In this document: positions 36,149 through 47,503 of the stretch, piece by piece | Numbering within the stretch: the stretch's first letter is position 1 | Layout of the letters: each line of letters opens with the position of its first letter | NCBI GenBank assembly: GCA_037179335.1 | Contig: JAKZHN010000008.1 | Location: 1,178,001-1,242,000 of the forward strand | Direction of reading: 5' to 3' | DNA length: 64,000 bases | Source of the DNA: Cyclaneusma minus | Taxonomy: Eukaryota; Ascomycota; Leotiomycetes; Marthamycetales; Marthamycetaceae | The notes under the pieces: model-generated | The model's database searches: none | Told to the model about the DNA's origin: nothing | The model's input: the letters and a program-made list of their open reading frames with translations, nothing else | Translations under genes and position numbers: made by a program

Positions 36149-38640
36149 GTTGGAGATGGGGTGTTGATGCAAGGGCCAGAGGGAGCTGGGTGGGTGAGAA
36201 TGGGGGATCGGGAGGGGGTGGAGAGGGCTTACGGTGCTGGAAATCTTGATTGGAGGATTAGGGATAGTAGTAAGGACGACAGCTTTGCGGCTTGGGACGC
36301 GCTGGTTGTTGTTTGTGAAAGCTCAGTGGAGACTTGGACGAGGCTATGTTGAATAGGTGATGTGATACTTTGAAAGGTAAAGTAAGATGTGTGTGTACTA
36401 GCAGTGAATTTGCGATGGTAAATCAGTATGTAGGGAAGGAGTGACAGATCCGATGATGAGAGTTTGAAGTAGATTGCTTTGATAGATTGGGATACTTTCC
36501 TGTTTATATAAACACCCTGTGGAAATATGATATATCTAAGCCACCGTCCGCAGCACTTCATACCGAATTCCGGAGCAAGATTTCACATCTCGAAAACATC
36601 GTTAGAACGACTGGGAGTCCGACACCGGCCTCTTCTGTCGATCTGAGAGATTGCTGGTGCGTCAACGCGGCTGTGAGTACCTACGTGTACCTACGTGGCA
36701 CCTCCATCTTCAAACGACAAGTCTAGCGCCTGGGAGCCATGGAGGTGTCATATCGAGGGGCATCTGCGGGAAGTGTCCTCAGCGAATAGAGAGGGCAAGT
36801 ATCTGGGTAGGACTGGTTCCCGTGTCCTTCTGATTCCACACAAATATGAGACGGCAGCCATTAATCGGTGAGCCGCTACGGTAGGCTTTGCGGGGAAGCA
36901 TTCCGGGGATGCTCAAGTGTGGCAAGCTTTTGGATGGGTTCCATTGACTTTCTGTCCTGTCTGCCGCCTAAGTATGTGCCTGTGAGTAACCGAAGGCTTT
37001 TTCCACGAGCCCTCGACAATTCTCCCCCAATGAATCGAGGTTGTTCTCCCATCCTTGGCAAAAGGCCTTCCTTTGGAAGGGACCGCCAGGGTGCGGGATG
37101 CCCGACGAGGCTGACACCTACTTCCAGATACCATGTACCATGAAGTCGCGGAAATGTAATTTGTAACAGCCACGTATCACAGTTCCTGCTTGCACGATAT
37201 ATAAAAGCTGGATTGTTGATGCGTAACGGTGGAAGACGTTGGACTTGGTTGATCTCCAGCCCCTTTTCGGCGTCCGTCCGGCTTGCTTCGGCCTTCCTCG
37301 GCCCTGGGTTCATTCCGCGACTTCGCAATCGACAAGCTCAACCTCAGCTCTCTGTTGCTGATTCCTTTCTTCCGCTTCATTCTGCTCTGCTGGCTTCCAG
37401 TTTGCGCTTCAAATTGACATGTGCAAGCGGTGATTGATGGGCGTAATCCTGGGGGCTGAGCAGAGCCTCCTTCGGACTCCGCCGCTCTGCGAAGGCGATG
37501 TCGGATCTTTGTAGGCAACAGAGCCTCATTTCGTCACTTTTTATGCGAGGCATGTGGAAATTGAGGCTGAGCGGCTCCTCGTTGGGGGTAGATCGGCAGA
37601 GGGACTTGACTTTGCTGTGGAGTGTGGAGCGCGGAGAAGAGTATCCCACTCTACGCTACTCTGTCTTGACCGAATGCTGTCTGCTAACCTTCGATTATGA
37701 CAGCCTTGCTGTCTGGCTGAGGTTTCCCAAGTGTCTAGCGAGTGATGGAGTATTTCAGTCCGGATATTCGTAAAGGGACGGATGTTTGACTCTTCATTCC
37801 TCGGTGGTGGAGCTGTTTGCTAGGGTATTCGCAGCTCAAACTCTCAGTCATGCTTTGTTCAGGCTAGCAAAATGTCTCGGTACTAATGAAAGCATCTCCT
37901 ACAGGAGTTTGCTGCTGCGATTTCTAATATTTGAATCTCATTGAAGTTGTTGTTTTTCTTAGTAATGCCACCACATCTCGGATGTTTTTTGTACTAACAC
38001 AGTCTCCCAAACATTCACGTCAGGGCTAACGTATTCGAAACCGGTAAGGGCTCTAAATACTAAGAGAATACCATCGTCGACAAATCTTGATATCATTGAT
38101 ATGTAAATTATTCAGAATTTCGACTTTTGCATTTTACAAACCGAATCAGGGAACCTAGAGATCCAAGTCGTTTCCGCAGATCCACATCGTTTTAATAGTC
38201 CTTTTTCGCATTTAATTCGCAATGTAACCAATATTTCGAGCTTGATACCCACGTACTTTCCGCAATTCTTTTTCGCAGTCAGGCCTCCTCCTCCTGGGGG
38301 AGACAACGGCCTTGACTATGTTCCTGATGCTTTCTCCTAGCCATATTCTCTTGTTGGGCGAGATGACCGCATCATGTCTGCCATGCTATTTAGCAGTCAA
38401 ATTCTCGTCTCGGGCAATAAGATCATGTCTTTTCCACGGTGTTCTCATCTGGGGCTTGATATCCACGTCGTTTCCGCAGTTCTTCTCACGCGTTTCATTC
38501 TCTACTCCATCAGGTTTTCTGTAGAGAGAGGAAACAGCCCCGGAGGACCACCCCAATGTCTCAAACAGCCCAGACCTTATCGTCGTCGGCCGTCGATCTC
38601 ATCCTTAGGCATCTTCTTCAAGTGAGAATTGCTTCATGGC
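36149..38640. other. Intergenic, 2.5 kb without supported gene
   Basis: Short frames only. Between 38160 and 38520 related blocks recur (CTTGATACCCACGTACTTTC near 38241 and CTTGATATCCACGTCGTTTC near 38455, both followed by CGCA and a TTCTT-type stretch), suggesting an old tandem duplication. Confidence 0.5.
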
Positions 38641-38962
38641 GTTAGACGGTCAGTGCTGAATCGGCGACATTTCTTGAAGTTCTTTCTCCCTCTCCCTTTC
38701 TCCCTTCTTTCTTTAGCAACAAACACTCATACGAAGCTCTTCCTGCTGTTGAAAGAAAGACTGCTTCGCAAATGTGAGTTCTAACCCCGGGTTGTGGTTT
38801 CCATGCGAATTCAGGGTCAATTTGCTGATTGACTGTATAGAGAACGCACCTGTCGAAAAGAAGACTTTCCCCGGACCACCCTGAGCATCGCAAACGTAAG
38901 TTCTACCCCCAATTGCGCATTTCCATATAAATCCACAATCAGTTTGCTAATTATGCATCCAG
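38641..38962 (+). other. 5' leader with two similar 67-nt introns
   Basis: Two introns, 38774-38840 (GTGAGTTCTA to TATAG) and 38896-38962 (GTAAGTTCTA to CCAG), flank a 55-nt untranslated exon. The second ends directly before the ATG at 38963. Both are exactly 67 nt and align without gaps at about 60% identity (GTRAGTTCTA, TTTCCAT, TTTGCTRATT at matching offsets). Confidence 0.7.
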
Positions 38963-39514
38963 ATGTCCGCTGCAAGTGCTCGCCTTTCTCCCATTGTCCC
39001 TGGACGCAGCTACCAGACTGGCCAGCTGGTCAGCGACGGCGATGCCACCGAGTCCAGGGCCTCTCGCAGGATGGCAATTCTCTGCCACCAGCGGGGCACC
39101 TTGCGCGCCGGTGGACCCTGCAAGAGGTGCGCGAATCCCAAGACCAAAAAGAAGTTCCGGGGTTGTATCGAGCTTGCCGGCTACATGGGCGGCAAGTGCA
39201 GCAACTGCCGATGGAACGATGACTGCTGCGAGGACGCCGCCACCACGACCGCCACCAGCGCCGCTACTCCAGTAGCTGCCAGCTCCACCAGCAACATCGT
39301 GGCTTCCGGCGCTGCTTCCTCTGGAATGTCCGTTGCTGCTCTTTCGGGCGCTGCCGGTGCCGGTCTCTCTGGTGTCTCTGGCCCTGCTTCTTCTGGTGTT
39401 GCCTCCGCTGCCGCCGATGACAAGACCGCCCAGGACAAGGCCGACGAGGAGGAAGCCGATGAATGGTACAACTTTGATAGCGAATGGGAGGAGGAGATTG
39501 CCGGTGACGTTTAG
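38963..39514 (+). CDS. DUF3716-type cysteine-rich protein
   Basis: Single coding exon, 183 aa, beginning immediately after the acceptor of a leader intron. Cysteines at about 53, 56, 68, 79, 82 and 88-89 in CKRCANP, GCIELAGYMGGKCSNCRW and CC match the DUF3716 pattern of filamentous fungi, probably a zinc-binding module. The remainder is Ala/Ser-rich and ends in an acidic tail (DEWYNFDSEWEEEIAGD). The next gene carries the same module. Function is unknown; DUF3716 genes are often expanded in Dothideomycetes and Eurotiomycetes, which is background knowledge rather than shown here. Confidence 0.75.
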   Translation: MSAASARLSPIVPGRSYQTGQLVSDGDATESRASRRMAILCHQRGTLRAGGPCKRCANPKTKKKFRGCIELAGYMGGKCSNCRWNDDCCEDAATTTATSAATPVAASSTSNIVASGAASSGMSVAALSGAAGAGLSGVSGPASSGVASAAADDKTAQDKADEEEADEWYNFDSEWEEEIAGDV

Positions 39515-39743
39515 GGGAATCCCCGGCCCCGCCCCCTGCCCTTGGGTAGGGTATGTTACGAGAGGGATAGGGAAAGGATGATAGAGAGCTTTTGCGGAGA
39601 GACTGGGCCTGACAATGATCAGGGTACCAGTAGCCCTCGATTCAACATCGATGAGGCATAGTACACCTGAATGAGAAGTTCCCAATTTCAAACGAAACCA
39701 TATGCCTGGTGAATGTGACAGTGGTTGCGATGGAGAGAATTGT

Positions 39744-39919
39744 CCCCAAGGGGCCAAGTCATGAGCTGCTGTTTGCCCCTGAAGCTTCTGTCACGAGTGG
39801 TTCCACAGGGGCCAAGTCGTGAGCTGCTGTTTGCCCCTGGAGCTCCTGTGATGAGTAGTTCCAAGGGGCCAAGTCGTGAGCTGCTGTTTGCTCCTGAAGC
39901 TCCTGTCATGAGTAGTTAG
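39744..39919. repeat. Three-copy 57-58-bp minisatellite
   Basis: GGGCCAAGTC recurs at 39751, 39809 and 39866. Each unit runs GGGCCAAGTCGTGAGCTGCT, then GTTTGCCCCTGAAGC and CCTGTCATGAGTAGTT. It lies in the 3' flank of the first DUF3716 gene. Because 57 is a multiple of three, both strands stay open across it. Confidence 0.9.
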
Positions 39920-39999
39920 TCTTGTATCAACATACTATAAGAGCAATCGAAAGAGCATGAAAGACCCATAAGGAAGTCCACAAGTCACCTGTCCACAAT

Positions 40000-40076
40000 G
40001 TACCCCTTTCCTTCACGGCCCTCCACCCCTTTCTTTCACAGCCCTCCACCCCTTCCTTTCACAGCCCTCTACCTCA
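40000..40076. repeat. Three-copy 25-bp tandem repeat
   Basis: The unit CACCCCTTTCTTTCACAGCC followed by CTC recurs three times with few changes. It lies upstream of the second DUF3716 gene. Confidence 0.8.
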
Positions 40077-40421
40077 GAGACCTCCAGGCTCGGGCGACGA
40101 CCCCTCTATCCGCAGCTTCGGTCCCATCGACGGAGAACAGCATCGTGACGGAGAAGAACCTAGGATAGATGCCCCAGGACGACGTTTCCGCACGCAGGGG
40201 ACGGCCAATCACGCGATCCAGAGCTTCGGCACTCTGCGATCTCTTTGACTTCGGCATGCGAGACTCGAGACGTGTCCACTCCCTCCACACCACAACAAAC
40301 CACGCAAACCTCAATCGTTCGCGCATCCCATCATCCAAATCTCCCAATTCATCCCTCTTTGAAGCATACACACACCCCTCTTCTCCAAACCGCACGCGAC
40401 TACCTTCTCAATCGAACGAAG

Positions 40422-42080
40422 ATGGCAGCTCAAGGTCCTCCAGGTTCCGGTGGCCAGGGTCAATCTGCTCCCGTTGCTGCTGGCCGGGGTCAACCTCCTG
40501 CTCTGCCTGCGGCTCAAGGTCCTCCAGCTTCTGGTGGCTGGGGTCAGGCTGCTGCTCGCCGTCCCCCAAGGCCAAACCCACACCCGTGGGACAGGGACCT
40601 CGATATGGTGGAGATCATGCGTCATCCAATCGTCAAGAACCCAGCTCGGCACTTCAGAAACACCGCCTCCAAAGCCATGGAGGCTCGCCAAGCCATGTCT
40701 CTCAAGCGCTGGGATGATGCAGTTCCCGGCCCACTAGGTGATCGCGACGCATATGTAGCCCGCGAATGCCAGCTGCGAAGCCCGGCAGTCAATGTTCAGG
40801 GCACGAAATGTGACGAATGCCAGCACGATAACCAGCACAGGATTAAGAGGCATTGGAACGATTGCGTGACGTTTCCTGGGTTTATGGGCGGAGCGTGCGC
40901 AAACTGCCACCTTCGCAAGATCGCTTGCTCCCTCACTCAGGGCCAACAAGGTCCAGGCCCGCAGGGTCCAGGTGGTGGAGGTCAAGGACAGCAAGGTCCA
41001 GGTGGTGCAGGTCCTCAGGGTCCAGGTGGTGCGAATCAAGGTACAGGTCCTCAAGTTCCAGGTTGTGCAGGTCAAGGCTAACAAGGTCCAGGTGGTCCAG
41101 GAAGTGGTTCAGGTTCGGGTAACGGTGGACAAGGTCCAGCTGGTCAAGGTTCGGGTACCGGTGGACAAGGTCCAGCTGGACGAGGCCAAGGTCAACAAGG
41201 TGCAGCTCAGTCCGTTGCGGCTCTCCAGTTCCAAGCTCTGGGCTATGTCGTGCAAGCCCGCCCCCCTTCCGTTCGACAAGCTCGGACTCCAGGCGCGGTT
41301 CGACAAGGCCAAGCGCCCCAACCCCAAGCGCACCAACTCCAAGTCAACCTACTTGCCTCCCCACGTCAACGACACCTCCAACCTCCCCCTCCACACACAG
41401 CAACTACTTCACGCTCAACACCTCAAGGCAAGATGGCTCCCTCCGGCGCAGCTCCTTCGAAGCGCGCAGCCACTCAAGGCCAGCTCAACAAGCGCAGCAC
41501 CCGCAGCAACCCGGGTGAACAAGTCAAACGTCCCTCGGTTAAGGACGAAGATGTCTTGATGGAAGACGAAGCTTCTCCGGTCGAAGAAGATGAGGCTGTC
41601 GCGGCTCCAGACGAAGATATGGACGAAGAGCGAGATTCGGACGATACCGACCAAGATGAAGAGCCTCCCAAGCCCACGCACCGTGCCCCGGTCGTGGAGA
41701 AGGTCTTCCCCGTTCCCCCTCCTCCCACCTTCACCGGCGCCCCTCCTCTCCGCGACGTGCCCTCCACTGCGAGCGACAGCCCCGAGCCTCTCCCGCCTCG
41801 CGCCCCCACGAAGAGACCCGCCATCTACCCCACGATGACGGAGCCCGACGTTGAACGATTGAACAATGCGGCAGAAGACCACCCAGACGGACGTGGACGC
41901 TACTTGGTGGCCGCACAGTCAAGCCCTTATCCCGGCATGATCATTACCTGGTGTTGCTGCCAGTGTGGTGTTGCCAACTGGCTCTATCCGCACCACAACC
42001 CAGCCGGTCAGGACGGAATCGTTCCTCTGAAGTGCATCCGAATGGAGTGCCCTCACTTCCGATGCGACAATTGCGACTGA
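40422..42080 (+). CDS. DUF3716 protein with collagen-like tract and C-terminal zinc ribbon; interrupted by an in-frame TAA
   Basis: One reading frame runs from the ATG at 40422 to a stop at 42078-42080, broken only by a TAA at 41079-41081. Read as is, it gives a 219-aa protein with a DUF3716 module (Cys about 130, 133, 148, 159, 162, 169: CDEC, FMGGACANCHLRKIAC) and a Gly-Gln-Pro tract. The same frame continues beyond the TAA with more QGPGG repeats, an acidic region and a C-terminal Cys motif (TWCCCQCGVANWLYPHHNPA, then CPHFRCDNC). A 51-nt intron candidate, 41041-41091 (GTACAG, CTAAC, CCAG), would remove the TAA and keep frame, giving 535 aa. Otherwise the downstream part could start at the ATG at 41433 (215 aa). 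I favour one gene. Confidence 0.65.
40940..41205. repeat. Collagen-like coding repeat
   Basis: Short units of CAAGGTCCAGGTGGTGCAGG type encode QGPGG, GQQGPG and related peptides on both sides of the TAA at 41079. Confidence 0.85.
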
Positions 42081-43327
42081 GCTCTCGCTCCACCCTCCTA
42101 CATCATGGCCCCGCCACCTCTTCACGGTACTACGATCTTAACTCAGCACCTCCTCATTCTTCAGCACCCCAACAACATCTGAAGCCGGAGGTTTCTTGCC
42201 GCGCAACTGGTCCGGGATACCTACTCATTTGTACTTGTACTTCTTCGAAAATCTCCACTCGTCGTCCGCACCACCGCATCAGCAGCGCCTCTCGCGCGAT
42301 GCCTCAAGACTTTCCCACCTCTCCTCTCGCATACAGTCAATTCGGTACATTCGGTTCTTTCTCAACAAACGATACATAGGCCCTAGGCCTATGCAAGGAG
42401 GAGTACAGAAGACACATGGCTTCAACGAGACGGAAATGGGCTTGCAGACAGTCAACAGTGGAATCGTAGTGCGCATCAGAAAACCACAAAAATCAAAAAC
42501 TTCATGACCTGTACTTCACCCCAACTAAGGGATCATGACTGTCCTAATTGCTTCTCGCGTGACCTTCGTGACCTTCGTGACCTTCGCCAATACAGTTACC
42601 ATCTCGAGTCTCCGACCATTTGTAGATCTTCAAATGAAATGCATATTCTTGCTCATGATTGTGACTCTTGCATGACAGTCTTTCTCTAACAAAGCTCAGG
42701 CAAGCTCGCAAAGGAACAGACTTTGTCGATTTCCAATTGCTGTTGTTCCTTGACTTGCTCGCATTCTGAGACTGCTTAATCGAAGCCCAGACATCCTCCT
42801 ATACATACCTTTGTTTATAACTCGCAAGAGTCCAGAGTCCTATCAATTGCCAGTTGACTGTCGTTCCTAGACTTGCTCGTATTCTAGGATTGCCTTATCA
42901 CAGCCCGGATAGCCTCCTATATTTATTTCATACTCGTAGGGTCAGGAGCCTCTCGATTTCTTGTTTCTGATGTTCCTAGACTTTGCTCATGATCCAAGAT
43001 TGTTTGATCCAAGCCTGGACGACTTCACATACCCTTTTATACTCGCAAGACCAAGACATCTATAGATGCTCGATTGCTGTCGATTTCTAGACTTGTCTCG
43101 ACATTCCAAGAACTGCTTTAATCGAAGTCCTGACGAACTTCCCACGTCCCTATACACTCGCAAGACCAAGTTTTAAGTCGATTTTCCGGTTGTCTGTCGT
43201 CCCTAGATTTATTGTAGCAAAAATGCTCGGTACGCAGAATCAGATAACAGCAAGCTGGTACTCATCCTTGATCCGGCAAAGCCACGCCTCCCCTCCCCTC
43301 AAAATCCCCAAAATCTCGCGCATTGTC
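42081..43327. other. Intergenic with perfect hairpin and diverged satellite
   Basis: 3' flank of the DUF3716 gene and of MSH5. CATAGGCC-CTA-GGCCTATG at 42375-42393 is a perfect 8-bp inverted repeat with a 3-nt loop. The remainder is filled mainly by the tandem array at 42730-43210. Confidence 0.6.
42730..43210. repeat. Diverged ~110-118-bp tandem satellite, about 4.3 copies
   Basis: A block reading TCGATTTCCAATTGCTG, GTTCCTAGACTTGCTCG, CTGCTTAATCGAAGCC and ATACTCGCAAGACC recurs. The GACTT(T)GCTC landmarks are at about 42752, 42870, 42979 and 43090, with a partial copy at about 43206. Copies have diverged strongly. Confidence 0.85.
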
Positions 43328-46300
43328 TCAAGATCCATAGGTACTCTCATCGCTCTTACCACCCTCCAGCATCCCCTTCAGCATCCCCTTCAGCCCATCC
43401 GTCGCCAATCCACCTCCTTTACCAAACTCCACTTCCAAGAATTTCCTCGCCACCTCTTCCGCGCCCTCGAGTTCCGTCATTTCCGCATCCGAGATCTTCG
43501 CACAAGCAGCCACCAAGTCTTCACCCCTCAGCGTCATCAAGATCAGCTGCTCCGCTCTCTGTATAATGCTCGAATCAATACCATTGATCGCCGCACAGCA
43601 AGTGCCATAACTGCTCGTGCTCCTGCCCTCCTTGAACGTATACAGATAGGTAATCTGGTCTTTCACATCTTCGGTTTCTTTGTCGACGAGCACGTCCATG
43701 TAGCCAAACTTCAGCGCTGGCCGCTCTCGAAGCATCTTGTTCTCGAATAGCTCGTGGAAGTGCGTTGCGGCGAGCACTTTGGGTCGCTCGGAACCGAGAG
43801 AGAGGAAGTGCTCAAAGACACCGCAGGCGAGACCAGCACCGTCGAATGCGTTGGTGCCTTTGCCAAATTCGTCGATGATTACTAGGGAGCGACGTGTGGC
43901 GAGACTGACGGATAGGGCGATTTGCTGGAGGTCGATCATGAAGGCGCTTTGGTTTCGCGAGATGGACTCGCGGGTTGCGATGCGGGTGAGTAACTTGTCG
44001 GTGACGCCAATGATGGCATACTCTGCAGGGACGAAAGAGCCGATGTGAGCTAGGTAAACGATGAGGGCGACTTGTTTCAGGTACACGGATTTGCCGGAAT
44101 AGTTCGGACCCGTCAGGAGAAGCATGCTGGCGTCGGTTAAGGCGGGAGTCTCGATCGACTGGTGGACTTGGTCTCTGCCAGGAGTGTGACTAGATTCCCT
44201 ATCAGCCGCATCTGAGCCAGACCCGCCTTGTAGGTAAGTATTGTTCGGGACGAAAGTTGGAGTAGTAAGCTCTTGAAGCGGATGTCGGCCTCCATCAATT
44301 CTTATGACATTCTCGTGCGTCATGTGTGGTGCAACGAACTTGTACTTTTGAGCTCCTTGTGCCAGAGCAACAAGGCAGTCGAGATCACCACAAACATCAG
44401 AAGCCTCGATGAGGACATCCTCGTATTCGAGAACTCGTACGGCTAAGGCATGCAGAATTTCGATCTCGCGGTCTGCGGTCATGTCAGTGCCAGTTTCAGA
44501 TCCAACGAGCAGCGTACGTTGTCTTACCGCAGATGCTACTGTGGATATCTCCATAATAGTTGTCCATTTCTCTCATATGCCGATTCTTGTAGTAAACGGC
44601 AGTTTCCCCCACGAACGACATTTCCCAGGCACCTCCCTCTGTACCCTCTCCCTCATACGCACCACGACCTGTTTCTGGATCGATCATAACAGCGGTCAGA
44701 AATCCAACCTGCGGGAAGAAGATGCAGCTGGTCAGGTATTTGGCAGCCCATTCCGGCACTTCAGTCTCCATCCTCGTGGATATGTGGGTCAGAAGGTCTT
44801 CCAATCCGTCATATACCCGCCTTTGTTGATCTAGTCTGGGATCAACTCCCTGCAGAACGCAAGCCCGATGTGCCTCGGCGGAAGATTGAAAGTCAACTAC
44901 TTCAGTGATGATCTCTCCAACTCTACGAAGCTCAGCTTGTCGAATTTTCGAAATGACCTGTAAAACCAGTCAGACCTTTGTTAACACGTGCCACGCAGAA
45001 GTTTACCTTGGAGACGACTTCTAGATGAGGAGCATCTGCCAACTCCCGCATCACCTCAAGGATCTTCAGCGCATATAGAGCGAATTGCTGAATACTTCCC
45101 CACACCCCCTTCTTTGCAGCCGAACCTCTGCCTGAAGTGACACTGATGCCTTTTTGGAGATGTGTCACAACAGTGCGAATATTTTTGATTTTCTTCAAGC
45201 TGCTGACCAAATTCCCTAGCGTCTCCGAATTCTCTGGTCTGATAAGAACACCGATTGTTTTCAGGCGTTCCTCGATAACCGTCAAATCGATGCTTGGTCT
45301 CAAAAAGATCTGGCGTAGCTTGTCCTTGCCTTGCGGGGTATGTGCCAAATGGTGGAAGAGGCCATAGAGGGAGAGACTTTCTTTGGCGCCCGAAGCGGAC
45401 TTGGTGGGCCCTTGCATTTGGAAGTTTGGATGAGACTCAGACTGTAGTATCTGTAGAGATGCCAATGTGTCCTGGTTGACGAACATCATGTTCGCAAGGG
45501 AGAAGGGAGAAACAGTACGAATTCGATACGCTACGAGAGCAGCCCGATCGCCTGGAAGATACTCATCGGCTTTTCGACGTTGGAGACAGCTCAGAACGGC
45601 ACCAGCACAGCCAATCTATAGGAGTCAGTTGCCTGTTCAGCTATATGTTCAGAAATACTTGCCGATAGTCGACTCTCGAGGTCTATGCACCCAGCCAGCC
45701 TCATAGTCTTGCCTCGACGGCCAGAGATTCCTTCCTCCTGATCAGAGGCATAATCACCGACGTCTTCGTCGGCGGGGGTCACGAAAGCAATTTGGCCCTC
45801 CCCGTTGCCGAGCGTCAGATTGAGAAGCTTGTTCCTGGCATTCTCATAGGCGAACTCGGACGATGCGCGAACATCAAGACGATACAGGCCAAAATTCGCA
45901 CCTAAAACAGTCAGTGTCTGCTTGACTAGGTTGAGAGGTAACTGACTATTGTTCTCGCCTCTGTCGACGCCTCGAGCATCTTTCTCCAGATGTTCTTCCA
46001 AAGTGTCATCGGCTCTCATACTCATTAGAATGACGGTGGGTTGAGCATGCAATTTTAGCATGTCAATGATTTCGAGCCCAGCTAGCTGAACATCTTCCAT
46101 GATGTAGAGCTTTTCTTCACGTGCCATGTAGTACGCACAACCTACGGTGCCTCGGTCTCGCAAATCAACAGCCATGATAACCTCGTTCATGGCATCTTCG
46201 TCCTCGACTCGTGACACATCATCGGCGGTGGACTCGACATCCTCTTGAGTCGCAGCTCTCGCACTTCTTGATAGAGCTGGTGAGCTGTCTACGTGAGAGG

Positions 46301-46574
46301 TGGGTAGACGAAGCGAAACCCTCTTTTGTGGCGGCAATGCAGGGGAAGATGGGACGGAACTGGCAACATGTGCAGATCGCCTTTGAAGGAGATTTGGAGC
46401 CGCACGATTCCTGACAGGAGGCTGAGACCTTGGGACTGGCGTACTACCAAAAGCCGGAGTTGAGGACGAAGACTGGCTGGCAGTCGGACGAGAATGGCCA
46501 GTTCCGTTGGATCTCGGAGGAGCCGGACGCTTGTTGGAGCCGTAAGAACCTCGCCATTGTCGTTTGGGAGCCAT
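43328..46574 (-). CDS. MSH5: MutS homologue MSH5 (meiotic crossover)
   Basis: Four exons: 46574-45663, 45615-45007, 44957-44528 and 44472-43328; 1031 aa. Inside exon 1 a 45-nt segment (45946-45902, GTCAGT to TTTTAG with a CTGAC branch site) looks like an extra intron; removing it keeps frame (1016 aa). Intron 1 has a GC donor (GCAAGT at 45662), needed to restore the conserved IGCAGAVLSCL. Signatures: VGCAYYM and YIMEDVQ near the N-terminus, QILQSESHPN, Walker A TGPNYSGKS (about residue 775), Walker B LVIIDEFGKGT and LAATHFHELF. Msh5 pairs with Msh4 to stabilise meiotic recombination intermediates. The N-terminus is disordered. Its presence implies a meiotic cycle. Confidence 0.93.
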
Positions 46575-46989
46575 GATTGCTGCAGAAATGATTCAAGACA
46601 AACAATGTTTCGAGCTCGAGATTGACACGAACTGTTGTCCGGAGAGGGAGAGATGCTGCAGCAGACAAGTTGTGGGAACCTAAATCCCGTGACGTTGCGG
46701 CTAACACCGGTTCTGGATTCTGTCAAAAGAGGAAGGAACGCACTGAAAACGCCACAGAGGCTGAGAAAGAAAGAGATGATTGATGCTGAGAGTCTTGGAC
46801 CATGGCTTTCTGTGCCATTTTATATGTGACATTATCCTTACCGAATTCTTCCCTGCCGATGACTTCAGGTAGGAGAACAGATAAAAAGAGGACGGGTGTC
46901 TCAATTGTCCATCCGTTCCACGTGCATCGCCCAAGCTCTTACACCTGTCCCTCTATTCATTAAAGCCATCCAGTCTTTTCGCATCAATC

Positions 46990-47503
46990 TCAGCTCTTCG
47001 CCGCGACAGTCATTCCTCCACCCTCCCGTACCCATTCAGCAAACTCCCTCCTCTGCTTCCTGATATCGACGAAGCCCGGCCTGCTCTCCAGCACCCGAAA
47101 TGGGTTGCCCATATAGTCCTTGGCCAGCTGTCCATCACCATTCATGAAACCCCTTTCGCCCTCTCGCTCAATCTTCCCAGCCCACACGCGCCATTGTATC
47201 GGACGGAGCTCAGGTGTGCCGATGACCAGGCCGAAACAGACGGTAACGACTGCGACAATCGTCTCGATGGTGATGTCTAGGGGCAGCGATGATGTGGGTG
47301 TCACTGTTGGTGCGGGGGTGGAAGCTGATGACAGCTTTGCCGTGCTGGCGGAGAAGAGGACGGAGTGCTCGTGGGCCGAATAGCAGCTGTGGTGGTATTT
47401 TATCAGCGGCTGAGGTTGGCATTGGAATGCAATATTACTGGACTTACGCGTGAGCGAGGAAGAGAAGGCCGAGGCCTGTGATGGTATTCGACAGCCAAGT
47501 CAT
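46990..47503 (-). CDS. EMC5: ER membrane protein complex subunit 5 (EMC5/MMGT1)
   Basis: Two exons, 47503-47448 and 47386-46990; 150 aa. The start MTWLSNTITGLGLLFLAHA and the spliced continuation YSAHEHSVLFSAST form the conserved first membrane helix and loop. A second helix (ITIETIVAVVTVCFGLVIGT) and a conserved cytosolic tail (LRPIQWRVWAGKIEREGE, then NPFRVLESRPGFVDIRKQRR) complete the family. The EMC inserts tail-anchored and multi-pass proteins into the ER; EMC5 was also described as a magnesium transporter. Length fits. Divergent from TRM11 across 446 bp. Confidence 0.93.

Noticed and set aside
38160..38520. Possible ~210-bp tandem duplication
   Set aside because: Only short blocks match and the spacing is irregular; too diverged to claim beyond a note.
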